Below, piece after piece: positions 1-7,526 of a stretch of DNA of 64,000 bases. The translations under genes were made by a program, and so were the position numbers. Each line of letters begins with the position of its first letter. Within the stretch, counting starts at the first letter, position 1. The stretch lies in NCBI RefSeq assembly GCF_003576455.2, contig NZ_CP032869.1, positions 5,890,001-5,954,000 of the forward strand, written 5' to 3'. The notes under the pieces are model-generated. The model was not told the DNA's origin and searched no databases. It saw only the letters and a list, made by a program, of their open reading frames with translations. Source of the stretch: Mucilaginibacter celer (GTDB taxonomy: Bacteria > Bacteroidota > Bacteroidia > Sphingobacteriales > Sphingobacteriaceae).

Positions 1-65
1 TTAAATTCTCCCAAATTCCAGTTCAGACAAATTCTAAAATTCTGTAAATTCTGATTCAGACAAAC
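1..65 (-). repeat. Partial copy of the dispersed gtctgaac element
   Basis: AT-rich stretch built from aaattct words and bounded by gattcagac (53-61). Read on the minus strand it starts gtctgaatcagaattta and then continues to gtctgaact, the same order of words as at 32709-32839. The remainder lies left of the window. It belongs to the family whose cleanest copy is 56010-56100. No coding potential is seen. Confidence 0.6.
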
Positions 66-71
66 TAACAG

Positions 72-103
72 TTGAACAATAATGTGCGATTATCATTATT
101 TTG
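72..103 (+). promoter_or_regulatory. Candidate Bacteroidota promoter for the RNA at 110-238
   Basis: TTG at 72-74 lies 22 nt before TATTTTG at 97-103, close to the Bacteroidota housekeeping pattern TTG-19..23-TAnnTTTG but one base short in the -7 box. Inverted arms 76-84 and 94-104 overlap it (ACAATAATG against CATTATTTTGT), which could be an operator or simple AT-rich symmetry. Confidence 0.3.
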
Positions 104-109
104 TCAGTT

Positions 110-238
110 TTGATTAGTCGAACATACCATTATCACTGTTGGCTGCGTTAATCTACATTGTAGGTTAACACCTGCAAATAGTGATAAGGTTTAGGTTTAA
201 AGCCCCCAAGCAGCGAGTGCAAGGGGGCTTTTATTTTA
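110..238 (+). ncRNA. Candidate small structured RNA
   Basis: Between a promoter-like site and a strong terminator lies a non-coding stretch with a clear fold. An outer stem pairs 126-137 with 180-190 (TTATCACT with AGTGATAA, plus ACC with GGT around a single bulged A). An inner stem pairs 147-156 with 160-169 (one G-U pair, 3-nt loop). A 9 by 10 nt internal loop separates them. It could be an independent sRNA or a leader/attenuator of the GreA-like gene at 310. No known RNA family is recognised. The promoter, two-tier hairpin and terminator support it; nothing proves expression. Confidence 0.35.
199..238 (+). terminator. Intrinsic terminator
   Basis: AAAGCCCCC (199-207) pairs with GGGGGCTTT (223-231) across a 15-nt loop and is followed by the T-rich ttattttaat. 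It ends the candidate RNA at 110-238 and lies 72 nt before the next gene. Confidence 0.75.
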
Positions 239-309
239 ATAGGTGCCATTGTTTTTGCTGTGCGATATTCTTCTTTTCTTCTACCTTAGTTTTTTTGTTA
301 ATACCGTAA

Positions 310-762
310 ATGAGCGATCTTAAAAAACAACTACACCAGCTATGCATTAACTATGTGCGCAAAAGCATGGAGGCGGCCCAGGATGCAATAAATGATGCCC
401 AAAAAGCATCAACAGATGATACCAAAAGCAGCGCAGGCGATAAGTACGAAACCGGCCGCGAAATGATGCAGCAGGAAACCGACCGTAATATGGCCCAACT
501 TAACGAGGCTAATAAATTGCTGGTAGCCCTTAACCGAATCAGTACCGCAGGCACATCTGCAAAAGCAGAGCCCGGTAGTGTGATTAGCACCAATAACGGC
601 AACTTTTACCTGGCCATAAGCGCAGGAAGTTTAATTTTGGATGGTAAAAGCTACTTTGCCGTATCGCCGGCATCGCCGGTAGGCAGCAAACTTATGGGGA
701 AACAGCCTGGCGACAGCTTTATATTGAACGGCAAAACATACATTATCGAATCGGTTTTGTGA
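310..762 (+). CDS. GreA/GreB-like transcript cleavage factor family protein
   Basis: 150 residues, close to the length of GreA (about 158). Residues 1-80 are helical and rich in Lys, Glu, Asp and Gln, as expected for the coiled-coil hairpin that enters the RNA polymerase secondary channel; the acidic SAGDKYETGREM (41-52) lies where GreA carries its tip residues. Residues 88-150 resemble the FKBP-like C-terminal domain, with SPASPVGSKLMGKQPGD near 119-135 matching the GreA SPIG..LLGK..GD pattern. Gre factors rescue backtracked RNA polymerase; whether this divergent paralogue cleaves RNA is unknown. It stands alone after the terminator at 199-238. Confidence 0.65.
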   Translation: MSDLKKQLHQLCINYVRKSMEAAQDAINDAQKASTDDTKSSAGDKYETGREMMQQETDRNMAQLNEANKLLVALNRISTAGTSAKAEPGSVISTNNGNFYLAISAGSLILDGKSYFAVSPASPVGSKLMGKQPGDSFILNGKTYIIESVL

Positions 763-1095
763 TGGCTCGCTCGTCAAAGAATATTTTAAAAACACAGAGG
801 TTGTATCTATAATCTGAAAATTTTATTGTTTTAGCGTACGTAAACGCATGAAAGGCGGTCATTTAGATATTTTTTACAAAACCATCATATTTTTAAAACA
901 AATAATTTATGATTTTGTAATATATGGTTGCACGCAACCTTGTTTTTCGTTAATATCGAAAAAAATTAACTTTTTTTAAAAATAAAAGCACTCATTCACA
1001 CAAACATGCAGTAATCATCAAATATCTATTGCTATATTTGATGATAACAAAACGTGGGTAATTAACAAAGCATACCCATTAAAAACTAAATATTA
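763..1095 (+). promoter_or_regulatory. 333-bp gap with structured leader of the RRM gene
   Basis: No credible gene. The distal part is very AT-rich. Close to the RRM start there is a perfect 12-bp stem with an 8-nt loop (1014-1025 with 1034-1045) and then a 6-bp TGGGTA/TACCCA stem (1055-1060 with 1073-1078). Both lie within 85 nt of the ATG and probably form part of the 5' untranslated region. Bacterial RRM proteins are often cold-induced or autoregulated through long leaders, so the hairpins may be control elements. This is inference. Confidence 0.4.
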
Positions 1096-1476
1096 ATGAA
1101 CATATTCGTAGGAAGTCTTCCTTTTTCTTTAGGGGAAGCCGATTTAAGACAGCTTTTCGAAGCTTATGGTGAAGTTAACTCCGTAAAAATTATTATTGAC
1201 AGGGAATCAGGAAGAAGCAAAGGGTTCGGATTCATTGAAATGGCAGATGATGAAGCAGGACAACAAGCTATCAGCGGCCTTAACGGTTCAGAAGTTAAAG
1301 GAAGATCAATTGCAGTAAGCCAGGCAGAAGAAAAAAAACCAGGCGGTGATCGCAGAAGCAGCGGTGGTGGTTACGGTGGTGGCAACCGCAGTGGCGGTGG
1401 TTACGGTGGCGGCAACCGTGGCGGTGGCGGCGGTTACTCGCGCGATAACCGTGGCGGCGGCGGCAAAAGCTGGTAA
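1096..1476 (+). CDS. RRM-domain RNA-binding protein, glycine-rich
   Basis: 126 residues. One RNA recognition motif spans about 1-78, with RNP2 IFVGSL at 3-8 and RNP1 KGFGFIEM at 42-49 carrying the aromatic residues that stack on RNA bases. Residues 83-126 form an Arg/Gly-rich tail (GGGYGGGNR-type repeats), as in cyanobacterial Rbp and plant GRP7-like proteins. It is expected to bind single-stranded RNA as a cytoplasmic chaperone or post-transcriptional regulator. The gene is monocistronic, with a long structured leader and a strong terminator at 1484-1529. Confidence 0.9.
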   Translation: MNIFVGSLPFSLGEADLRQLFEAYGEVNSVKIIIDRESGRSKGFGFIEMADDEAGQQAISGLNGSEVKGRSIAVSQAEEKKPGGDRRSSGGGYGGGNRSGGGYGGGNRGGGGGYSRDNRGGGGKSW

Positions 1477-1483
1477 AAATATA

Positions 1484-1529
1484 TTAAATTAAAATACCGG
1501 GTTTTCCCAATCCGGTATTTTAATTTAAA
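1484..1529 (+). terminator. Intrinsic terminator after the RRM gene
   Basis: Long stem: the arm ending AAAATACCGG (to 1500) pairs with CCGGTATTTT (from 1512) across an 11-nt loop, with A and T flanks that extend the stem to about 17 bp. It could work in both directions, but the next minus-strand gene ends at 1638. Confidence 0.85.
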
Positions 1530-1637
1530 AGTACGCTTACATCTACCTTTTCAGAAAAACAATTCTTTTTTAATCGGGTTACCGCACCGGCGGGGTTTCC
1601 TATGTTCAAAAAATATATTTTCTGAAAGCTTTGTGTG

Positions 1638-2846
1638 CTATTGCCGTATTTGAGGTAACCTAACCTCAAATACCGAACCCTCATTGGGTTTTGAATAGAT
1701 ATTTACCGAGCCATTTAACGTATCAATAAGATGTTTCACCAATGCGAGGCCGAAACCAAAACCGGCCTCGCTGGCTGTTCCTTCTGTTGAGGTGGCATTG
1801 CCTTGTAATATTTTCTCAATGCCCTTTTCATCAATGCCGGTGCCGTTATCCTTTACCCTTATTTGAAGGGTACTATCGGTATCATTTACCTCGAGGCTTA
1901 ATTCAACTTCAACATGGCCGCCCGGCGGGGTAAATTTAATGGCGTTTGAAATAAGGTTGCCGGTTATTTGCAACAATTTATTCTTAGCAAGCGGGATTTG
2001 CTCTGAGTTGGCCGATGTGCTAACCGTAAGCTGGATGTTTTTGTTACGGGCTTGTGGTATAAACAGTCGCTCCAGTTTATCTTTAAATACCAACAGGGTA
2101 AATTCGTTGCTGTTTGCAGCTGGTTTAAGATCTTTTTTATCGGCACTTAATATTTCATCGGCCAAATCAAGTATGGAACGGCCGCTTCTGTGGATTAGCT
2201 GCATAAATTCCAACACCTCTTCTATCTGGTTGTCTTCGCCCTGCTCGGCAATGAGCTGGGCTAATCCAATGATGCCACTTAACGGGCCCCTGATATCATG
2301 GGCAACCTTTTTTTGTGTTTCGCGAGCTTCAGTTAGTTTGTTTTTTAATTTACTGATCACTTTAATATCATATAGCCGACTCACAATCTCGTCGGCAATG
2401 ATTTTTAATAGTTCAACCTTTTCGGGCGAGAGTTCCCTGGCATTTTTATCCAGCACGCATAGCGCCCCTATGTTGTGGTTGCTTTTTGTTTTTAGGGGGA
2501 TGCCGTAATAATACCGTAGTTTGGGCTCGTCGGTTACATAAAATTTATCTTTAAAGCGTTCATCGTTTTGCAGGTCTTCCACCTCAAAATGTTCGCCGTT
2601 AATGATGGTATACTGGCAAACTGAATCTTCACGGGGCATCTGCTCAATTTCGAGGCCGTGACCGCTAATGCTCCACTGCGTAAAAGAATCAATCAGGTTT
2701 ACCAGTGAGATCTCCGTACCGGCTACTTTTGCGGCAAGTTTGGCAAGGTCCTTAAAGTTGTCTTTATACTCGGCGTAATCAAGGTCGAAATCAGAAAGAG
2801 ATAATAACCTGTCCATTTCGTTTTGAGGAATAGGAGGTGTCGGCAT
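1638..2846 (-). CDS. GAF-domain sensor histidine kinase
   Basis: 402 residues with no signal peptide or membrane segment, so probably a soluble sensor. A GAF domain covers about 25-165, with the phytochrome-type motifs DSVCQYTI and YYYGIPL. HisKA follows, with phospho-acceptor His183 in KKVAHDIRGPLSG. The HATPase_c domain has the N box GNLISNAIKF, G1 box DNGTGID and a GFGFGL G2 box. It autophosphorylates and passes phosphate to a response regulator; none is adjacent, so it is an orphan. The ligand is unknown. Confidence 0.88.
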   Translation of the reverse strand: MPTPPIPQNEMDRLLSLSDFDLDYAEYKDNFKDLAKLAAKVAGTEISLVNLIDSFTQWSISGHGLEIEQMPREDSVCQYTIINGEHFEVEDLQNDERFKDKFYVTDEPKLRYYYGIPLKTKSNHNIGALCVLDKNARELSPEKVELLKIIADEIVSRLYDIKVISKLKNKLTEARETQKKVAHDIRGPLSGIIGLAQLIAEQGEDNQIEEVLEFMQLIHRSGRSILDLADEILSADKKDLKPAANSNEFTLLVFKDKLERLFIPQARNKNIQLTVSTSANSEQIPLAKNKLLQITGNLISNAIKFTPPGGHVEVELSLEVNDTDSTLQIRVKDNGTGIDEKGIEKILQGNATSTEGTASEAGFGFGLALVKHLIDTLNGSVNIYSKPNEGSVFEVRLPQIRQ

Positions 2847-3062
2847 AATTGTGTGATATATTAAATATTAATATGTTAGCGGTTATACGCTCGTTATTGG
2901 TTTATTCTAACGACCCTTTTTAGGTAATTTTATCGTTAGCTAAGATAGAAACAAAGTATGAACATCATAGTGTTATATTAAAGTGGTTAAAAAATGAGAT
3001 CGTTAGCAACCGGTTTTTGCGGCCACGCGTATTTTTAATAAATTCGTATTAAATCAATCCTC

Positions 3063-3911
3063 ATGAAAAAAATCGTCCTGTTAACATTGTTTATGGGTTT
3101 TACAGCCCTGGCCTTTGCCCAGCGCAAAGTGGTTTGCTGCAGTAACCCCTCATCGGCAACACAACAGTTTGCCATGCTGGCTTCAAATCCGGTCTTTAAA
3201 ATGTCGCACAAAAACCCGCTGCCTATCCGTTTTCAAAGCAGTATCGGTCAATCCATCACCTATAAAACACCCGATGGAAAAGAAGCTACCGCTTTTTTTA
3301 TGAAAGCCAAAAAGCCAACCGACAACTATTTATTTGTTATACACGAGTGGTGGGGCCTTAATGATTACGTAAAAAAAGAATCGGAAAAGTTATACAACGA
3401 TCTGGGCAACGTAAACATCATCGATCTTGACCTGTACGATGGCAAAGTTGCCACCACCCGCGAAGACGCAGGTAAATTTATGCAGGCCGTTAATGATGAC
3501 AGGGCCCGCGCCATTGTAAACGGTGCCATAACTTATGCAGGCCCCAAGGCGCATATTGCAACTATTGGCTGGTGCTTTGGCGGCGGCTGGAGCCTGCAAA
3601 CCAGTTTGCTGGCCGGTAAAAAAGCAGCAGGCTGTGTAATGTACTATGGCATGCCCGAGCAGGATGTAGCAAAACTTAAAACCCTTAACGCCGATGTACT
3701 GGGCAACTTTGCCAATAAAGACCAGTGGATAAACCCAAAGGTTGTAGCCAAATTTGAAGCAGATATGAAAGCCGCCGGTAAAAAACTTTCGGTACACCAA
3801 TACGACGCCGACCATGGTTTTGCGAACCCCAGCAACCCGATATACAACAGCGAAGCCACAAAAGATGCATATACCAATACCCTCGCATTTTTAAAAGCCC
3901 GGCTTAAGTGA
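3063..3911 (+). CDS. Secreted dienelactone hydrolase family protein
   Basis: 282 residues. Residues 1-19 form a Sec signal peptide ending at FAQ. The rest is a DLH-type alpha/beta hydrolase: HEWWGLN at 94-100 (Glu of the family's HExxG motif), nucleophile Cys171 in GWCFGGG, probable Asp220 in NKDQW and His251 in DADHGF. Enzymes with this Cys-Asp-His triad open lactones such as dienelactone in chloroaromatic breakdown, but exported homologues usually have unknown ester or lactone substrates. It is monocistronic, with a terminator at 3936-3968. Confidence 0.85.
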   Translation: MKKIVLLTLFMGFTALAFAQRKVVCCSNPSSATQQFAMLASNPVFKMSHKNPLPIRFQSSIGQSITYKTPDGKEATAFFMKAKKPTDNYLFVIHEWWGLNDYVKKESEKLYNDLGNVNIIDLDLYDGKVATTREDAGKFMQAVNDDRARAIVNGAITYAGPKAHIATIGWCFGGGWSLQTSLLAGKKAAGCVMYYGMPEQDVAKLKTLNADVLGNFANKDQWINPKVVAKFEADMKAAGKKLSVHQYDADHGFANPSNPIYNSEATKDAYTNTLAFLKARLK

Positions 3912-3935
3912 ACAAAAGGAACTAAGTAGTGTTAT

Positions 3936-3968
3936 ATGGGGCAGGCAAAACCTTGCCCCATTTTTTTG
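3936..3968 (+). terminator. Intrinsic terminator
   Basis: ATGGGGCA (3936-3943) pairs with TGCCCCAT (3954-3961), with partly paired inner bases, followed by seven T residues. It separates the hydrolase from the flippase-like gene, whose TTG start is only 26 nt further on. Confidence 0.85.
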
Positions 3969-3993
3969 TAACATTGCATAAATTTTTACCTGT

Positions 3994-4968
3994 TTGACAA
4001 ACTTTAACAAAAAGATCGTTTCCTATCTTTTAAAGGCGGGGATATTGATCGTTGCCGGATGGTTTATTTACCGGCAGTTCAATAAAAAGAATAACGATCT
4101 TAAGCAATTTGAATATTTTGCATCGCACATCAGCACAACACATGTGGTTGTAACCATGAGTCTGGTTGTTTTGCTGATGTTTTTAAACTGGTTTCTGGAA
4201 GCCCTTAAATGGCGTTATGTAACCAAAACCCTTATTGATATCAGTTTATGGGAGGCCGTTGAGGCCGTTTTTTGCGGGCTTACCTGGGCTGTTACCACAC
4301 CCAACCGCTTAGGCGAATACGGCGGCCGCGTAATGTTCTTACCGCCACGCAAACGGGTTCCGGGTATATTTGCCATGGGGGTAGGCTCGTTTAGCCAGGG
4401 TACGGTAACCAATGTTTTAGGGGTGATTGCCATGGTGTGGTTTGTATTTAACTACATTCACAGCAATACAACGCTGGCCTGGAGCGTAACGGGCGTTTGT
4501 ACACTTATTGTTGCTATACAGCTGGTGTTTTATTTCCATATTAACTGGGTAGTTAGCTTTTTCGACAGGATACCTTTCATCAAAAAATATCACCGCTTTT
4601 TTGAGGTGATGGGTCGCTATCATACCCACGAGCTTATTAAAATTATGGGCTTCAGTATAGCCCGGTATGCTACATTCTCGTTTCAATACTTTTTGGTGTT
4701 CAGGATGTTGATACCCACCATGCCGGTTTTTGAAATGCTGATGATATTGATGTTGTTTTTCCTGGTGTCGTCGGCCATACCATCGCTTGATCTTTTTGAT
4801 ATCGGCGTGCGTGGTTTTACGGCATCACACCTGTTTGTTTACATTACCGATCAAAATATTGCTGTTATTGCAGGGGTATCATCAATATGGCTTATTAATT
4901 TATTTATTCCTGCTATTTTAGGGTCGTTATTCGTATTAAAACTCAAATTCTTTGATCGCGCTGATTAG
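3994..4968 (+). CDS. Lysylphosphatidylglycerol synthase/flippase-like membrane protein (UPF0104)
   Basis: 324 residues, strongly hydrophobic with about eight predicted membrane helices and the family-typical NRLGEYGGRVMFL after the third helix. The family is related to the flippase half of MprF and to proteins that move lipids or glycolipids. There is no synthase domain. The start is TTG; the next Met is too far inside the first helices. The 3' end overlaps the following glycosyltransferase by 17 bp, so the pair is probably translationally coupled and may act on the same lipid-linked sugar. This role is inferred. Confidence 0.75.
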   Translation: MTNFNKKIVSYLLKAGILIVAGWFIYRQFNKKNNDLKQFEYFASHISTTHVVVTMSLVVLLMFLNWFLEALKWRYVTKTLIDISLWEAVEAVFCGLTWAVTTPNRLGEYGGRVMFLPPRKRVPGIFAMGVGSFSQGTVTNVLGVIAMVWFVFNYIHSNTTLAWSVTGVCTLIVAIQLVFYFHINWVVSFFDRIPFIKKYHRFFEVMGRYHTHELIKIMGFSIARYATFSFQYFLVFRMLIPTMPVFEMLMILMLFFLVSSAIPSLDLFDIGVRGFTASHLFVYITDQNIAVIAGVSSIWLINLFIPAILGSLFVLKLKFFDRAD

Positions 4969-6082
4969 TATCATTTCTGTATTTTCCATTAGCTTATATG
5001 TGGTTTTACTGATCTATTTACGGATAGGCTGGGCAAAGGCTACGGTAAGGCATGTTCCAGGCCCTTCGTTTAAAACCCGCGTTACCGTGTTAATAGCCGC
5101 CCGCAACGAAGAAGCAAACATCGGCAAAACCATCCAGGATCTGCTGGAACAGGATTACCCCAAACACCTGGTTGAGATTATTATAGTCGACGATCACTCG
5201 ACAGATAGTACCGCCGATATCATCAGGAGTTACGAACCACAAGGCGTAAAATTATTACAGCTTAAACTGGGCGAGGTATTAAACTCCTATAAAAAGAAAG
5301 CCATTGCCGAGGCTATTAAACTATCAACAGGCGATTTTTTAATGGCTACCGATGCCGATTGCCGCATGGGTAAATCGTGGATCAGTACGGTGGTTGGTTT
5401 TTATGAGCAAAATAATTTGGTGATGATCTCATCGCCGGTTACCTATTTCCAGGAGCAATCGGTATTTGAGCGGATGCAGACGCTTGATTTTTCATCGCTG
5501 ATAGGCATGGGCGGATCTTTTATTACCCTCGGTTTTGCGGCAACCTGTAACGGGGCCAATTTTGCCTATCGTAAAGATGTGTTTTACGAGGTTGGAGGCT
5601 TTTCGGGTATTGATGAACTGGCCTCGGGTGATGATGAGCTGCTGCTGCATAAAGTTGCCCAAAAATATCCTGGCAGGATAGGATTTTTAAAGCACCGTGA
5701 AGCTATTGTTTACACCCACGCCAAGCCAAACCTTAAAGAGTTTATGAACCAAAGGCGCAGGTGGGCGTCAAAATCAACCAAATACAAGGATAAGCGCATG
5801 GTTGCTTTTGCCCTTAGCGTATGGCTCTGCAATTTTATGCTGTTTTTTACAGCTGTGCTGGGCATTTTTAATCTATACTTCCTGAAGCTTTTTTTTATTA
5901 CCATCGGCGCCAAATACATTATTGATATGGTATACATGACCCCTATCATGAACTTTTTAAAACGCCGCCAGCTGCTTTGGTACGTAAGCTTTACCTTGCC
6001 CGCCAATATCATTTACTTTATCATCATCGGCTTTTTAGGCAAAAACAAAAAATACGCCTGGAAGGGGCGGATGGTTAAGTGA
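4952..6082 (+). CDS. Membrane glycosyltransferase, family 2
   Basis: 376 residues. An N-terminal membrane helix (about 1-24) precedes a GT-A domain with VLIAARNEE (47-54), DDHSTD (80-85), TDADC (133-137, metal binding), GDDELL (225-230, catalytic base region) and QRRRW (266-270), the last typical of processive or membrane-associated GT2 enzymes. Three or four helices follow from about 280. It transfers a nucleotide-sugar residue to a lipid or polysaccharide acceptor at the inner membrane. TTG start, overlapping the flippase-like gene by 17 bp. Confidence 0.82.
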   Translation: MIALISIISVFSISLYVVLLIYLRIGWAKATVRHVPGPSFKTRVTVLIAARNEEANIGKTIQDLLEQDYPKHLVEIIIVDDHSTDSTADIIRSYEPQGVKLLQLKLGEVLNSYKKKAIAEAIKLSTGDFLMATDADCRMGKSWISTVVGFYEQNNLVMISSPVTYFQEQSVFERMQTLDFSSLIGMGGSFITLGFAATCNGANFAYRKDVFYEVGGFSGIDELASGDDELLLHKVAQKYPGRIGFLKHREAIVYTHAKPNLKEFMNQRRRWASKSTKYKDKRMVAFALSVWLCNFMLFFTAVLGIFNLYFLKLFFITIGAKYIIDMVYMTPIMNFLKRRQLLWYVSFTLPANIIYFIIIGFLGKNKKYAWKGRMVK

Positions 6083-6192
6083 GCTGAAAGCCGAAGGCGG
6101 AAAGCTTAAAGCCAAAGACCAAAACTCAAAAACCAGGGCTGAATTAAATAGCTTTAGGCTTTCAGCCTTTAGCTTTAAGCTTTCGGTTTTCT
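6082..6192. repeat. Intergenic inverted word repeat (ctgaaagc family)
   Basis: Immediately after the glycosyltransferase stop the sequence repeats variants of ctgaaagc/cggaaagc/cttaaagc. About 50 nt later the complement appears (gctttaggctttcagcc, gctttaagctttcgg). The two arms can form a long imperfect stem. The same words occur at 26836-26866 and inside a coding region at 31058-31147. Confidence 0.6.
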
Positions 6193-6276
6193 CCTCAAAA
6201 TAATGTAAAGAAACGCCGCTTAATTGTTAATTGCCGCTATTTAAACGATATTTAGCCTACACATTAACTGTTAAAC

Positions 6277-7485
6277 TTGGCCGAACTTACACCCGCAAAG
6301 CGCACCTGGCATATTTTTAGGCGCAATAAAATTGCTATGGCCGGGCTTTTCTTTATTGTCCTTACCCTGTTAGCGGCCATATTGGGTTATGCAATTATGC
6401 CCGATGATACGCCGCAGGCCAATAACATGATCATTCAGCTTAGCATTAAAAAGCCAGGCTCAACATATACCATACTCAGGCTGCGCAAAGCCGAGCCGGT
6501 AGATACCGTAAACCTTTTTGAAAAGATGCTTTACGGGCAACCCTCATTTTATAAAGAGATACCCATAACAGGCTATCACTTTACCAGTGATGTTATTTAT
6601 GCCAACGAATACATTGGCGATGAAGATAAACCCGAAAAAAAAACCTACAATATTTTTGAAGCACTAACCGGCCAAAAACCGGTTTACAAAAACGGAGCGG
6701 TAACTTATATTGATAACGGAAAAACAATAACCGGTCAGCTTAATGAAAAGCTTTACCGTCAAATAAGAGTGCAGCTTACCCAACAAAACATTTACCGTAA
6801 AACCTTTTGGCTGGGTACCGATACTTACGGGCGCGATATGCTAAGCCGCCTGCTGTTGGGTACCCGTGTTTCGCTTGCCGTGGGTTTGATGGCCGTGCTG
6901 ATAAGCATGCTGCTTGGTGTAACCATAGGCGCTATTGCCGGCTATTTTGGCGGATGGATAGATGCCTGCCTGAGCTGGCTGATGAATATTTTATGGGCGC
7001 TGCCTGCCCTGCTGCTGGTTATTGCCATATCATTTGCATTAGGTAAAGGACTTTGGCAGATATTTATTGCGGTGGGCATGTCAATGTGGGTTGAGGTGGC
7101 CCGGTTGGTGCGTGGGCAGGTAATGAGCCTGAAACAAGTTGAATACATCGAGGCTGCAAGGGCTTTGGGCTTTAATAACAGGCGCATTATCAGCAAACAT
7201 ATTTTGCCAAATATAACGGGGCCCATCCTGGTTTTGGCTTCGTCAAACTTTGCATCGGCTATATTGCTCGAGGCAGGACTTAGTTTTCTGGGTTTTGGCG
7301 CACAGCCCCCAATGCCCACCTGGGGCGGCATGATTAAGGAGCATTATGGCTATATTGTGATGGATTCGGCTTTTTTGGCCGTGGTGCCGGGCCTGGCTAT
7401 TATGCTGCTGGTGTATGCTTTTAACCTGGTTACGGTTGGCCTGCGCGATGCCTTCGACATAAAATCACAAAGTACTCGTATTTAA
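6277..7485 (+). CDS. OppC/DppC-type ABC transporter permease (orphan)
   Basis: 402 residues. TM1 at about 17-38 is followed by an extracytoplasmic segment of about 135 residues, longer than in E. coli DppC. The binding-protein-dependent transport domain holds the remaining helices, and the EAA loop EAARALGFNNRRIISKHILP contacts an ATPase. TLGTD-like WLGTDTYGRDMLSR is the family signature before the helices. It is expected to import peptides, nickel or similar substrates together with an OppB-type partner, an ATPase and a binding protein; none is adjacent. The start is TTG; ATG at residue 17 would remove part of the N-terminus. Confidence 0.85.
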   Translation: MAELTPAKRTWHIFRRNKIAMAGLFFIVLTLLAAILGYAIMPDDTPQANNMIIQLSIKKPGSTYTILRLRKAEPVDTVNLFEKMLYGQPSFYKEIPITGYHFTSDVIYANEYIGDEDKPEKKTYNIFEALTGQKPVYKNGAVTYIDNGKTITGQLNEKLYRQIRVQLTQQNIYRKTFWLGTDTYGRDMLSRLLLGTRVSLAVGLMAVLISMLLGVTIGAIAGYFGGWIDACLSWLMNILWALPALLLVIAISFALGKGLWQIFIAVGMSMWVEVARLVRGQVMSLKQVEYIEAARALGFNNRRIISKHILPNITGPILVLASSNFASAILLEAGLSFLGFGAQPPMPTWGGMIKEHYGYIVMDSAFLAVVPGLAIMLLVYAFNLVTVGLRDAFDIKSQSTRI

Positions 7486-7526
7486 AAATTATTTCTTCTA
7501 TTTTAGTCAGCGGACTAATATAAAAA

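Noticed and set aside
1939..2508. Plus-strand frame of 189 codons opposite the GAF histidine kinase
   Set aside because: Mirror of the kinase HisKA and GAF coding sequence; composition and lack of motifs show it is a shadow.
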